A DNA stretch of 64,000 nucleotides from Halosimplex amylolyticum (GCF_051414035.1 NZ_JBLKNW010000001.1:1302001-1366000); one strand, 5' to 3'; counted from the stretch's first letter, positions 8,466 through 17,461 are shown. Numbers and translations are program-made. Notes: generated by a model from the letters alone, not told the origin.

Positions 8466-9602
8466 CTATTCAGATCCGCTGTACCGGTCGATCGCGTCCT
8501 CGTCGACGGTGATCCCCAGGCCGGGCTCCTGCGGGACGGACAGGCGGCCGCCGCTCGGGTCGAACGCCGTCTCCAGGATGTCGTCGCGCAGGGGATTGGG
8601 ACTGCGGTCGAACTCGACCATCATGGGATCGGGGACGTTGCGGGTGTGGGGATAGTCGCCGACGCTGGCGGCGAACTGGACCGCCGCGGCGAGACCGACG
8701 GCACTGTTCCAGATGTGCGGCCGGACGGCGACGTTCTCCGTCGACGCGAGGTCCGCGATGCGGCGGGCCTCCGAGAGGCCGCCGCAGCGGGCGAGGTTCG
8801 GCTGGACCACGTCGACGAGGCGGTCGTCGATCAGCCGCTTGAACTCGAAGCGGCCGTAGTGGGCCTCGCCCGCCGCCAGCGGCACGTCCGTCCGCTGTTT
8901 CAGTTCGCGGTAGCCCGAGAGGTTCTCCGGCGGTACCGGCTCCTCGACCCACGTGATGTCGTACTCCTCAATTCCCCGGATCGACCGGATCGCCTGGTCG
9001 GGGCGGTAGTTACCGTTCATGTCGACCATCAGTCGAGCGTCGTCGCCGAGGATCTCCCGGGCAGTACGGACGCGCTCGACGTCGGTCTCCGGGTCGGCAC
9101 CGATCTTGATCTTCGCCGCCTCGAAGCCCTCGCTGACAGCCTCGCGGATCGGCTCCGCGATGGGGCGGTCGCGTTCCGTGTAGTACATCGTCGAGGCGTA
9201 GGGCAGCAACTCCTCACACTCGGTCCCGCCGAACAGGCGATGGACCGGCCGGCCGACGGCCTTGCCGCGGATGTCCCAGCAGGCCACGTCGACGGCGCTG
9301 ACGACGCTCTGGACGAACACGCTCCCGCCGAAGTGGTACGGGTCGGTGTACGACCGGGTCGCGAGGGACGCCGAATCGAAGGGGTCCATCCCGACGACCT
9401 CGTCGCGGAACAGTTCGTCGACGGTCGCTTCGACGATCGGTCCGGGGACGAACGCCTCGCCCCAGCCGACGGTACCGTCGTCGGTCTCCAGGCGCAGGAG
9501 CGTCGTCGCTCGGTCGTGGCCGAAGCCGCGCGCGTCGCCGAGGCCCTCGCCGTCGGGTAACCTGTGCGAGAGTCCGTAGACGTCGAGGTCGGTTATCTCC
9601 AT
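8466..9602 (-). CDS. Enolase-superfamily dehydratase/cycloisomerase, mandelate-racemase subgroup (1)
   Basis: This 378-residue protein has the capping domain plus TIM-barrel layout of MR/MLE enzymes. Visible catalytic elements are the KxK base (KIKIG near residue 164), metal ligands Asp in VDMNGN near 192, Glu in VEEP near 218 and Glu in GEAHYG near 244, and the histidine base in PHIWNSAVG near 294. This set fits acid-sugar dehydratases and aldarolactone cycloisomerases acting on gluconate, galactarate or their lactones. The exact substrate cannot be read from sequence. It is divergent from a DapA-fold gene, which could take its 2-keto-3-deoxy acid product. Confidence 0.9.
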   Translation of the reverse strand: MEITDLDVYGLSHRLPDGEGLGDARGFGHDRATTLLRLETDDGTVGWGEAFVPGPIVEATVDELFRDEVVGMDPFDSASLATRSYTDPYHFGGSVFVQSVVSAVDVACWDIRGKAVGRPVHRLFGGTECEELLPYASTMYYTERDRPIAEPIREAVSEGFEAAKIKIGADPETDVERVRTAREILGDDARLMVDMNGNYRPDQAIRSIRGIEEYDITWVEEPVPPENLSGYRELKQRTDVPLAAGEAHYGRFEFKRLIDDRLVDVVQPNLARCGGLSEARRIADLASTENVAVRPHIWNSAVGLAAAVQFAASVGDYPHTRNVPDPMMVEFDRSPNPLRDDILETAFDPSGGRLSVPQEPGLGITVDEDAIDRYSGSE

Positions 9603-9786
9603 GTCTCAGTGCGATACCCGCCGGCGCATATAGCTTGTGCTGGGCGACGGGGACCCGGAGGGCGGACGCCCGGCCGAGGGCCGAACGGACGGACCGAAGA
9701 TGCCGACGTACTCGGGTCGCGCCCGCGAGAATCGCGTGACGGGAATCCAGTCAACGTTTAAGAGCGTGCTGGGCGAAGGAAGAGAC

Positions 9787-10731
9787 ATGGACGGAGGGAG
9801 ACTCCGAAGTAGCTTCGAGACCGTCGCGTTTACCACGCCAGTGCCGTTCGACCGCGAGGGGGAGGTCGACCACGGAGCACTGGCCGAGAACGTCGCAGGG
9901 GTATACGAAGCCGGCGCACGGCTGTTCGTCCCCTGCGGGAACACCGGCGAGTACTACGCACTGACGGACGAGGAACGCGCCGCCGTCGTCGAGACACACG
10001 TCGAGGCGACCGGCGACGAGGCGACCGTCGCGGCCGGGGCCGCCGGTAACGAACGGGAGGTCCTCGACCTCGCGGCGCGCTACCGTGAGGCCGGCGCCGA
10101 CGCCGTGATGGTGATGCACCCGGACCACACCTACGTTCACGAGCGCGGGCTGCGTTCGTACTACGAGGCGATCTGCGACGGGACGGATCTCGGAGTGGTC
10201 GTCTACAAGCGGGGGCCGGAGATCACCCGGGACGTACTCGTCGACCTGACGGAACTGGAGGAGGTGGTCGCCGTGAAGTTCGCGGTGGCGGACGTCCGGG
10301 AGTTCGCCCAGACGGTCGAGGACGCCGACGGCGAGGTGACGTGGATCAACGGGATCGCCGAGCGCTACGCGATCCCCTTCGCCATCGAGGGGGCGTCGGG
10401 GTACACGACGGGCGTCGGGAACTTCGTCCCGCGGGTGACGCTGGCGCTGTTCGAGGCCGTCGAGAAGGGCCAGTGGGACCGCGCCCGTCGGATCCAGCGG
10501 GCGCTTCGCCCCCTCGAAGACCTCCGGGACGAACCCGGTGAGGGCAGCGCACTCCCGAACGGGAACAACGTGCCGGTAGTCAAACACGGCCTCGACCTCG
10601 CCGGGTACACCGGCGGCAGCGTCCGACCGCCACTCGCCGACCTCGGTGCGACCGACCGCGAACGGCTCGAATCGCACTACGAGCGCCTGCAAACCTGGAC
10701 GCCCTCGCGCTCACCGGACGTGTCGGATTGA
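9787..10731 (+). CDS. DapA-fold aldolase/dehydratase (1)
   Basis: This 314-residue TIM-barrel protein belongs to the dihydrodipicolinate synthase / N-acetylneuraminate lyase superfamily. The phosphate/carboxylate-binding GNTGEYYAL motif is near residue 46, the conserved tyrosine is in VVYKRG near 139 and the Schiff-base lysine is in VAVKFAV near 163. In a sugar-acid island the likely roles are 2-keto-3-deoxy-gluconate/galactonate aldolase or 5-keto-4-deoxyglucarate dehydratase rather than lysine synthesis. A TTTAAG box at about 9755-9760 precedes the ATG at 9787. A second paralogue of equal length follows after 47 bp. Confidence 0.88.
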   Translation: MDGGRLRSSFETVAFTTPVPFDREGEVDHGALAENVAGVYEAGARLFVPCGNTGEYYALTDEERAAVVETHVEATGDEATVAAGAAGNEREVLDLAARYREAGADAVMVMHPDHTYVHERGLRSYYEAICDGTDLGVVVYKRGPEITRDVLVDLTELEEVVAVKFAVADVREFAQTVEDADGEVTWINGIAERYAIPFAIEGASGYTTGVGNFVPRVTLALFEAVEKGQWDRARRIQRALRPLEDLRDEPGEGSALPNGNNVPVVKHGLDLAGYTGGSVRPPLADLGATDRERLESHYERLQTWTPSRSPDVSD

Positions 10732-10747
10732 CCGGGGTAGACGATGG

Positions 10748-10757
10748 GTTTATAAGA
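10748..10757 (+). promoter_or_regulatory. TATA box for the second DapA-fold gene
   Basis: GTTTATAAGA lies about 27 bp upstream of the ATG at 10779, the spacing expected for a leaderless haloarchaeal transcript. It shows that this gene can be transcribed separately from the paralogue upstream. Confidence 0.7.
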
Positions 10758-10778
10758 GACGACACAGATCTACACACC

Positions 10779-11723
10779 ATGCGTTTGTCAGACGGCCAGA
10801 TACGGGAGCGTCTCAGAGGGGTGGCTGTCGGTCTCCTGACACCCTTCGACGACTCCCTGGAAATCGAATACGACAAACTCGCCGACAACGCGCAGGCGCT
10901 CTACGACGAGGGAATACGGACGTTTCTGGCGACTGCGAATATCAGCGAATATCACTCGCTCTCCCAGGACGAACGGATCTCCATCGCGAAGGCGAGCGTC
11001 GAGGCGCTCCCCGACGACGCCTGCGTGCTCGGCGGCGTCGGCGGCAGTACTGCGGACGCCACCGAACTCGTCCAGGCGTACGACCGTCACGGGGTGGACG
11101 CGATGATGATCATGCCTCCGGACCACACGTACCTCCACGAACGGGGGCTTCTGGACTACTATCGAGAGCTCGACGCCGCCAGCGACCGACCGCTCGTCCC
11201 CTACGTTCGCGGGTTCGACCCGTCGGTGGACTACCTCGCCGGCCTCACTCGCGTCGACGGCGTCATCGGCATCAAATACGCCCTGGAAGACCCGGTGAAA
11301 CTCGGCGCGGGCATCGCCGCCGGCACCGACGACGTCGTCTGGGTCGACGGCCTCGCCGAACCCTACGCCGTCTCCTTCTGGGCCGAGGGCGTCGAAGGCT
11401 TCTCCGCCGGGGTCAGCAACTTCCGTCCGGAAGTCGGCCTCGCGCTGTTCGACGCGCTCGAACACGAAAACTGGGAGCGCGCCCGCGAACTGCGCAACAT
11501 CTGTCTGCCGTACCAGGAGTTTCGCGACGAAACCGGCCAGAACAACACGCTCCCCGGGGCGTCGAGCGTCGCCGCCGTCAAGCAGGGGCTGGAACTCGCG
11601 GGGCTCCACGGCGGTGACGGCAACGTCCGAGAACCGATCCGACCGCTCACCGACGACCAGAAGGACTACGCCGCAGAACTCTACGACCAGCTCGACGACG
11701 ATATCAACCGCCTCATCGAATGA
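10779..11723 (+). CDS. DapA-fold aldolase/dehydratase (2)
   Basis: This 314-residue paralogue of the preceding gene has the same architecture, with the tyrosine in VPYVRG near residue 141 and the Schiff-base lysine in IGIKYAL near 165. The usual GTTGE-type loop is replaced by ATANISEYHSL, so the carboxylate-binding pocket differs from that of the neighbour (GNTGEYY). The two enzymes may therefore handle different keto-deoxy acids, for example an aldonate-derived and an aldarate-derived one; this is inference. A clear TATA box 27 bp upstream supports the start. Confidence 0.88.
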   Translation: MRLSDGQIRERLRGVAVGLLTPFDDSLEIEYDKLADNAQALYDEGIRTFLATANISEYHSLSQDERISIAKASVEALPDDACVLGGVGGSTADATELVQAYDRHGVDAMMIMPPDHTYLHERGLLDYYRELDAASDRPLVPYVRGFDPSVDYLAGLTRVDGVIGIKYALEDPVKLGAGIAAGTDDVVWVDGLAEPYAVSFWAEGVEGFSAGVSNFRPEVGLALFDALEHENWERARELRNICLPYQEFRDETGQNNTLPGASSVAAVKQGLELAGLHGGDGNVREPIRPLTDDQKDYAAELYDQLDDDINRLIE

Positions 11724-11880
11724 ATCTGTGGCCCGTGCGCTCGCGTCGCTGCCGCTGAGAAACACGCGGGTTTCTCTCTGCTCTCCGTTCTCCGAACGCC
11801 GCTCCGTAGCAAAATCGCCCCGTCTGCAGCCGCGGGTCGCCGTGAAATCTCCTCGCGTCCCACTCGACGGCCGTCGCCGT

Positions 11881-13122
11881 TCACTCCTCGTCGTAGTGGA
11901 ACTCGGTCCAGGGCCCCTCGACGAAGGGATACTCCTCGATCACGTCCAGGTCGACTTCGACGCCGAGGCCCGGACCCTCCGGCACGGAGAGGACACCGTT
12001 CTGAACGTCGGGTTCTCCTTCGAGGATGTCGAACGCGAGTTCGAAGGGGTACATTCCCGCGACGGTACCCGCGTCGAGGGCGGGGTCGTTCTCGAAGACC
12101 GGATACTCGAGGAGGCGGACCTCGGGCCCGGCAGCGACGAGGTGGGCGTTCGCGGCGAGGCCGATCCAGGTGCCGAAGTTGTGCGGGACGAACTCCACGT
12201 CGCGCCCGCGGCAGAACTCCACCGCGTCGCGACAGCCTGTGAACCCCTCGTGGTGGCGCACGTCGCCCTGGAGGAAGGAGACGGCGCCCGTCTCGCCGAG
12301 TTCCACGAGCCCCTGGGGGGACTCCTCGCTCTCGCCGCCGGCCAGCGGCGTCCCCGTCTCGGCGAGGTCGATGTACCCCTGGTAGTCGTCCGGTTCGACC
12401 GGTTCCTCGACCCAGTAGGCGCCCTGCTCGCCCGCGTACTCGACGAGTTCGCGAACCGTGTCACGGCCGTAGGCCTCGCCGAGTTTCCACCACGTGTGGG
12501 TGTCGAGCATGAACTCCGTCTCGTCGAGGGTCTCGGCGAGCAAGTCGACGGTTCGCCGGTCGCCGTCCGGACCGATCCCCGGCCGGTACTTGTACCCGAA
12601 AAAGCCCAGGTCCTCGATCACTTCGGCCTGTTCGGCGAACCCCTCGGGCTCCATGTACATGCCGGCACTCGCGTACAGCGGGAGGTCGAGCGTCGGGTCG
12701 GTGTCGTACTCCTCGGCCAACAGCTCGTAGATCGGGACGCCGTGTTCCTTCCCGCGGAGGTCGTACAGCGCGACGTCGATCGCCGAGATCGCCTCGGTCA
12801 CGTCGCCAGCGGGGACGTCTGACCCACGTATCAGGTCGTGGGCGTCGGTGATCTCGTCGATGTGCTCGCCTTCGAGCGCGTCGGCGACGGGCCCCGTTAC
12901 GATGTCCGCGAACGTGCCCTGCGATTCGCCCTCGAAGTACTCGGTCATCGCGGAACTGCTCGCGCCGGCCGTCGCGAACCCCCGCCTGCCGTCGGTCGTC
13001 TCGACGACGACGAGTACCACGTCACGTTTCAGTAACCGTCGGGTCCCGCCGTGGAACCCGCGATCCTGCGGCGGCTCGATCGGGGAGGAGAGCGCGTAGC
13101 TGTCGATGGCTGCGATGTCCAT
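11881..13122 (-). CDS. Enolase-superfamily dehydratase (2)
   Basis: The 413-residue product is an MR/MLE-type TIM-barrel enzyme. Motifs are GYKYRPG near residue 176 (a KxR variant of the KxK base), metal ligands in LDTHTWW near 205, VEEPV near 238 and GGES near 262, and PHNFGTWIG near 313 with the catalytic histidine. The N-terminal cap begins SSPIEPPQDRGFHGGTRRLLKRD, like several acid-sugar dehydratases. Its substrate is unknown. A minus-strand TATA-like ATTTAAGC at 13146-13153 lies about 27 bp upstream of the start, and a palindromic operator candidate is upstream of that. Confidence 0.88.
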   Translation of the reverse strand: MDIAAIDSYALSSPIEPPQDRGFHGGTRRLLKRDVVLVVVETTDGRRGFATAGASSSAMTEYFEGESQGTFADIVTGPVADALEGEHIDEITDAHDLIRGSDVPAGDVTEAISAIDVALYDLRGKEHGVPIYELLAEEYDTDPTLDLPLYASAGMYMEPEGFAEQAEVIEDLGFFGYKYRPGIGPDGDRRTVDLLAETLDETEFMLDTHTWWKLGEAYGRDTVRELVEYAGEQGAYWVEEPVEPDDYQGYIDLAETGTPLAGGESEESPQGLVELGETGAVSFLQGDVRHHEGFTGCRDAVEFCRGRDVEFVPHNFGTWIGLAANAHLVAAGPEVRLLEYPVFENDPALDAGTVAGMYPFELAFDILEGEPDVQNGVLSVPEGPGLGVEVDLDVIEEYPFVEGPWTEFHYDEE

Positions 13123-13179
13123 GAGAAAACCACTCGCCCGGGACCGCTTAAATCATGGGAGACCGTCGAGGCGCCCATC

Positions 13180-13197
13180 TGTTCTCTCTGCGGGAAC
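13180..13197. promoter_or_regulatory. Palindromic operator candidate GTTC-N9-GAAC (site 1)
   Basis: The sequence TGTTCTCTCTGCGGGAAC is an inverted repeat with a 9-bp spacer. It sits about 27 bp upstream of the TATA-like box of the enolase-superfamily gene that starts at 13122. It shares the consensus TGTTCnCnnnnnGGGAAC with sites at 13319 and 22734. Confidence 0.5.
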
Positions 13198-13318
13198 GGC
13201 TCTGCCTCGACCGAGCGTACGTATCCGACTGGTATCTGGCCACTTTCGCCCTGTGATCGGAGTTTTCGATACAGAGAGCGGTTGTGTGTGCCGGATGCCG
13301 TTCACAGCGGCCCCAAAT

Positions 13319-13337
13319 TGTTCCCGACAAGGGAACA
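13319..13337. promoter_or_regulatory. Palindromic operator candidate GTTC-N9-GAAC (site 2)
   Basis: This is the most symmetric copy: arms TGTTCCC and GGGAACA around a GACAA centre. It lies 122 bp upstream of site 1 in the same intergenic region. No gene start is within 100 bp. Confidence 0.5.
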
Positions 13338-13811
13338 TAGATGGGGTCAGAAACCGTCCCTGGGCGGTCGAATCACTGCGCGTACAACGGGCCCTGTTAC
13401 TCGATGGTCCCGACACCTGTCTCGTGCGGCCGGAGACGGGGTCCGTCACAGGTATTCTCCGGACCGACCGGATATTGTGTCGTTGTGCGAGACGGTTGCT
13501 GGACGAATGTCATCGTTCGGGAGTGGCGAATCTGGCGCATACAGGCCACGATCGCCGAGAGAGGGGCGTTTTCAAAGAGAGCGATCGGTCCGTGTCCCTG
13601 TTCTCGGGCGGAAAATCCCGGAAAACCGAGCCTGCTATTACAGCCCTACAAACGTAATTGTTCGCGGCTGGGGAATCCGCGGTCCGAGCAGTTTCCGCGG
13701 GTTCGAAGGGCGGAGGGTGGACCGACCGCTAGCCTGTCGTGCGCGGTCGGCACGGATCCGGGACGTGGGTGAAGCATATACGGACGTGATCGCAAGCAAC
13801 TCGCGAATAGG

Positions 13812-13821
13812 GCTTTATTTT
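13812..13821 (+). promoter_or_regulatory. TATA box of the HalOD1 gene
   Basis: GCTTTATTTT is centred about 25 bp upstream of the GTG at 13842. This supports both the GTG start and a leaderless transcript. Confidence 0.6.
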
Positions 13822-13841
13822 CCAGGGGAATCCTCACGGAC

Positions 13842-14147
13842 GTGTCCGAAGAAAATCCCACCATCGTGCTGTCGATACTCGAAGCCGTCGCGGCCGCGGA
13901 CCGGACCGACACGTTCGAACTCCCGCCGCTGTCGGACGCGGTCGATCCGGACGCGCTCAACGCGCTGTTCGACCCGAGCGGCCGACAGCCCGCGCCCACG
14001 CGGTTCACGTTTCCGTACGCCGGCCACGAAGTGACGATCACCTCCGACCGGCGCGTACTCCTCGACACTGACGAGCCCTGGGCACCGACGTTGAGCGGGT
14101 CGGCCGGGGCGTCGCTCCCACGGACCGACGAACCGCTGGCCGAGTGA
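13842..14147 (+). CDS. HalOD1 output-domain protein
   Basis: This 101-residue acidic protein matches the haloarchaeal output domain HalOD1: an N-terminal IVLSILEAVAAAD helix, the L(Y/S)DAVDPDALNALF motif near residues 27-40, then a beta hairpin (RFTFPYAGHEVTITSDRRVLL). HalOD1 proteins occur alone or at the end of haloarchaeal signalling proteins, and their biochemical role is unknown. The GTG start is chosen from the TATA box 25 bp upstream. It sits between catabolic genes and could take part in their regulation, but nothing in the sequence shows this. Confidence 0.8.
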   Translation: MSEENPTIVLSILEAVAAADRTDTFELPPLSDAVDPDALNALFDPSGRQPAPTRFTFPYAGHEVTITSDRRVLLDTDEPWAPTLSGSAGASLPRTDEPLAE

Positions 14148-14317
14148 GTTTTTCCCTGTACCGGGTTGCCTCGGTGACGGGTCGACGCCGGGACGTGCCG
14201 TAGACGGGACCGTCGACTGATGGGACTGGCTCCGAATCGGGACGGGCCGCAGACTGGGCCGGCTGCCGACAGACGTGACGGAAGGACTTATTCCGTTCGC
14301 CGGAGCAGATGGGCGTA

Positions 14318-15037
14318 ATGACGCTTCAGGTCACCGTGTGGAACGAGAACGTTCACGAACAGGAAGAGCCGGAGGTAGCCGAGCGGTACCCCGACGGTAT
14401 CCACGGTGCCGTCGCGGACGCACTCGCCGAACGCGGGTTCGAGACGCGGACGGCGACGCTACAGGACCCGGAACACGGCCTCACAGCGGAGGTGCTCGAC
14501 GAGACTGACGTCCTCGTCTGGTGGTCCCACTGCGCAAACGGCGAGGTCAGCGACGAGGTCGCCGACCGCGTCGTCGACGCCGTCCACGAGGGGATGGGCT
14601 TCGTGCCGCTGCACTCCGGGAAGAACTCCAAGCCGTTCAAGCGGCTGATGGGCACCACCTGTAACATCAAGTACCGCCACGGCGGCGAGACCGAACGCGT
14701 CTGGGTCGCCGACCCCGGCCACCCCATCGCCGACGGACTCCCCGAATCCTTCGAGATCCCGTCGACCGAGATGTACGGCGAACCGTACGACATCCCCGAA
14801 CCCGACCGCACGGTGTTCATCTCGTGGTTCGAGGGCGGCGAGGTGTTCCGATCGGGGGTCTGCTACCGACGCGGTCGTGGCCGGATCTTCGCCTTCCGTC
14901 CCGGTCACGAGGAGTACCCCATCCTCTATCAGGAGGAGGTCCAGCAGGTGATCGCCAACGCCGTCGAGTGGGCCGCACCGACCGAGGGCAGCGAGGCCGT
15001 CTGGGGCGAAGTCGAGCCCGCCGAATCCCCCGAGTAG
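14318..15037 (+). CDS. ThuA-like protein
   Basis: This 239-residue protein belongs to the ThuA (trehalose utilisation) family, which has a class I glutamine amidotransferase-like fold. Typical features are the N-terminal VTVWNEN strand, DVLVWWSHCANGEVSD near residue 65, GFVPLHSGKNSKPF near 98, and a RGRGRIFAFRPGHEEYPI segment near 195. Bacterial ThuA is linked to disaccharide oxidation and isomerisation. In halophilic archaea it often sits in sugar-degradation islands, and its reaction is unproven. The ATG at 14318 is used; an ATG nine bases upstream is equally possible. A CTTATTC box at about 14286 fits as the TATA element. Confidence 0.88.
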   Translation: MTLQVTVWNENVHEQEEPEVAERYPDGIHGAVADALAERGFETRTATLQDPEHGLTAEVLDETDVLVWWSHCANGEVSDEVADRVVDAVHEGMGFVPLHSGKNSKPFKRLMGTTCNIKYRHGGETERVWVADPGHPIADGLPESFEIPSTEMYGEPYDIPEPDRTVFISWFEGGEVFRSGVCYRRGRGRIFAFRPGHEEYPILYQEEVQQVIANAVEWAAPTEGSEAVWGEVEPAESPE

Positions 15038-15107
15038 TCGGCGGTTCGCTCTGCAGTTATCGCGTTTTTCGTCGCCCGATCGACCCGAGTAGCGACGAGT
15101 TCGTTCG

Positions 15108-15133
15108 ATGGTAGCCGACTGGCAACCATTTTT
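15108..15133 (+). terminator. Hairpin followed by T-run after the ThuA gene
   Basis: An inverted repeat (ATGGTAGCC, GACT loop, GGCAACCAT, one mismatch) is followed directly by a run of T residues. It lies 70 bp after the ThuA stop and just before the AT-rich promoter of the pectate lyase gene, so it may end ThuA transcripts. It could instead be an operator. Confidence 0.4.
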
Positions 15134-15180
15134 GGATTACATATTATGTTATTATATCTAGAAAATGTTTATCATACATC
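15134..15180 (+). promoter_or_regulatory. AT-rich promoter region of the pectate lyase gene
   Basis: About 45 bp are almost free of G and C, with overlapping TATA-like elements (ACATATTATG, TTATTATATC, GTTTATCAT). The ATG at 15208 lies 30-60 bp downstream. This composition is unusual for the genome and points to a strong or multiply initiated promoter. Confidence 0.5.
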
Positions 15181-15207
15181 CATTTGTGGAGTACGTTGGT
15201 GGCACCG

Positions 15208-17364
15208 ATGACACACCACGACAGGCGTACGTTCCTCCGGGCCGTCGGGCTCGGAACGACGGGGGTACTGGCATCGAACTACGCGGCCGACGCCGTCTCG
15301 GCTGCGACGACGATCACGATGGAAGGAGCGGGCTACGACATCTGGAACGCCCGCGACGAGTTCCACTACTACTACACCGAAGTCGACGGCGACTTCGACG
15401 TCACTGTCCGGGTCGACAGTCTCGAAGACACGGACGACTGGGCGCGCGCCGGGCTGATGGTCAGGCAGACGCTGAACGACGACGCCGAGCACGCGATGAT
15501 CCGCAAGACGCCGGGCAACGAGACGTCGTTCCAGTGGCGCTCGGACGACGGCAACGACGCCGAGAGCACGACGTCGGGGGGGACCGGTGAAGCGGAAGTC
15601 TCCGGCGGGACGATGTCGGCGACCTGGCAACGGCTCGTCCGCTCGGGCGACACGATCGAGGCCTACGGCTCGACGGACGGGTCGAACTGGACGCTGATCG
15701 CCGACATCTCGCCCGGAGAGATCGACTTCGCGGGGAGCGCGTACGTCGGTCTCGCCGTCTGTAGCCACAACGAGGGGACGCTCACGACCGCCGAGTTCTC
15801 GAACCTCTCGGGCCTGTCGCCCGGGAGCAATCAGGACATCGGGAGCGTCGAGGTCGGCGGCAGCGTCTCTACCGACAGCGGCGGGGGCGGTGGCGGCGGC
15901 GACACGGATCCGGTCGTCTCGACCGGTTCTGCGTCCAGCGTCGGCACCTCGTCGGCGACGCTCAGCGGGAGCCTGGACGACCTCGGCGGCGCGTCGTCGG
16001 TGGACGCGTACTTCGAGTGGCGGGAGTCGGGCGCCAGTTCGTGGACCGCAACGGGGAGTCAGTCGCTCTCGTCGACGAGTTCGTACAGCCAGACGGTCTC
16101 CGGGCTGTCGGCGGACACCGACCACGAGTTCCGGGCGGTCGCGGACGCGAGCGACGGCGACGCCGCCGTCGGGTCGACGAATTCGTTCGCCACGTCGAGC
16201 GACGGCGGCAACGGCGGCACGTCCGGCGACGGGGCGTACTTCGACCTGTCGGACGGGTTCGCGAGTCCGGACTGGTTCGACGACAGCGTTACGGTCCACC
16301 GCGTCACGGAGGCGACCCGCAGCGCCCTCGAAGACGCCGTCCAGGGGAGCAGCCACCGGCTGGTCGTCTTCGAGACCTCCGGGACGATCGATCTCGGCGG
16401 GAACGAGCTCGAAGTCACCGCCGACCAGTGCTGGATCGCCGGCCAGACCGCGCCATCGCCCGGCATCACGCTCACCCAGGGACTGTTCCAGGTGAACGCG
16501 AACGACTGCGTCGTCCAGCACATCCGCTCGCGGGTCGGCCCGGGCGACAGCGGCAACATCCAGGGCAACGACTCGTTCAACAGCGCCGACGGCACGTCGA
16601 ACAACATCTTCGACCACTGTACCGCGTCGTGGGGCGTCGACGAGTGCATGTCCGTCGGCTACGACACGACAGACACCACGCTCTCGAACTGCCTCGTCTA
16701 CGAGGGGCTGTACGACCCCTACGGCGACGGCTCGGACCACAACTACGCGACGCTCGTCGGCGACGGCGCCGACAACGTCGCACTCCTGGGCAACGTCTGG
16801 GCGAAGACCCGCGGCCGGGTCCCGCGGCTCAAGGGAGGGACCCGGTCGACCTTGGCGAACAACGTCATGTACTTCTTCAACGAGGCGACGAACATGGACG
16901 GCGACACCGAGGCGTCCATCGTCGGGAACGTCTACATTCCGCAGGACCTCGAGGACACTGCAATCGAGGACGGGAACGCCTACCTCGAGGACAACGTGAC
17001 GGATCCGAGTTCGACACCGCTGACCGGGGGGACCTCGGAGCTGTCCTCGCGGCCACTGTGGCCCAGTGGACTCTCGGCGATGGCCTCCGGCGACGTGGAG
17101 AGTCACAACCTGAACTACGCCGGCGCGCGACCGGCCGACCGCACCAGCAACGACTCGCGCATCGTCTCGGAGATCCAGAACCGGGCCGGCGACGACTACA
17201 CCGACTCGCCGTACGACTACTGGATCGCCGACCACGAGGAGGTCGGCGGCTATCCGCAGCTCCCCGAGAACACGCACTCGCTGAACGTACCCAGTAGCGG
17301 CCTGCGCGACTGGATCGACCAGTGGGCGCTGTCCGTGGAGGACCCGAACGCGAGTCCGCCCTGA
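15208..17364 (+). CDS. Tat-exported multidomain pectate lyase
   Basis: The 718-residue product cleaves polygalacturonate outside the cell. A Tat signal (DRRTFLRAVGLG) is followed by a beta-sandwich module, about residues 35-205, of the DUF1349/LamG-like carbohydrate-binding type (VRVDSLEDTDDWARAGLMVRQ). A glycine-rich linker and a fibronectin-III-like domain (about 230-330) follow. The C-terminal half is a parallel beta-helix of the PL1-type pectate lyase family, with the calcium-site segment FDHCTASWGVDECMS and the catalytic arginine region RVPRLKGG. The binding modules suggest attachment to plant cell-wall material. It has no lipobox, so it is probably released or surface-associated. Confidence 0.93.
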   Translation: MTHHDRRTFLRAVGLGTTGVLASNYAADAVSAATTITMEGAGYDIWNARDEFHYYYTEVDGDFDVTVRVDSLEDTDDWARAGLMVRQTLNDDAEHAMIRKTPGNETSFQWRSDDGNDAESTTSGGTGEAEVSGGTMSATWQRLVRSGDTIEAYGSTDGSNWTLIADISPGEIDFAGSAYVGLAVCSHNEGTLTTAEFSNLSGLSPGSNQDIGSVEVGGSVSTDSGGGGGGGDTDPVVSTGSASSVGTSSATLSGSLDDLGGASSVDAYFEWRESGASSWTATGSQSLSSTSSYSQTVSGLSADTDHEFRAVADASDGDAAVGSTNSFATSSDGGNGGTSGDGAYFDLSDGFASPDWFDDSVTVHRVTEATRSALEDAVQGSSHRLVVFETSGTIDLGGNELEVTADQCWIAGQTAPSPGITLTQGLFQVNANDCVVQHIRSRVGPGDSGNIQGNDSFNSADGTSNNIFDHCTASWGVDECMSVGYDTTDTTLSNCLVYEGLYDPYGDGSDHNYATLVGDGADNVALLGNVWAKTRGRVPRLKGGTRSTLANNVMYFFNEATNMDGDTEASIVGNVYIPQDLEDTAIEDGNAYLEDNVTDPSSTPLTGGTSELSSRPLWPSGLSAMASGDVESHNLNYAGARPADRTSNDSRIVSEIQNRAGDDYTDSPYDYWIADHEEVGGYPQLPENTHSLNVPSSGLRDWIDQWALSVEDPNASPP

Positions 17365-17461
17365 TTCGGACTCGGGGTCGCCTCGGTCGGTGAGACGAAC
17401 CGCTCCCGCCCGGTACGGTCACCGAGCGGCGAACCGTTTCCGTCGTTCTTCCCACCCGCAA

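Larger units (their letters stand above)
13123..13841. other. 719-bp regulatory/non-coding region
   Basis: No gene is supported. The region holds the promoter of the minus-strand enolase-superfamily gene, two GTTC-N9-GAAC palindromes (13180-13197 and 13319-13337), and three weakly similar segments about 140 bp apart (near 13503, 13648 and 13784), each 20-30 bp after a TATA-like sequence. The plus-strand TATA box of the HalOD1 gene is at its right end. Base composition is less GC-rich and less codon-like than its neighbours. Confidence 0.55.

Noticed and set aside
13106..13772. Overlapping plus-strand open frames in the 719-bp gap
   Set aside because: They run through promoter and palindrome sequences, lack haloarchaeal acidic bias and show no recognisable domain.
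15172..17277. 700-codon open frame opposite the pectate lyase gene
   Set aside because: The composition is that of a reverse-strand shadow; the plus strand encodes a Tat signal and recognisable domains.
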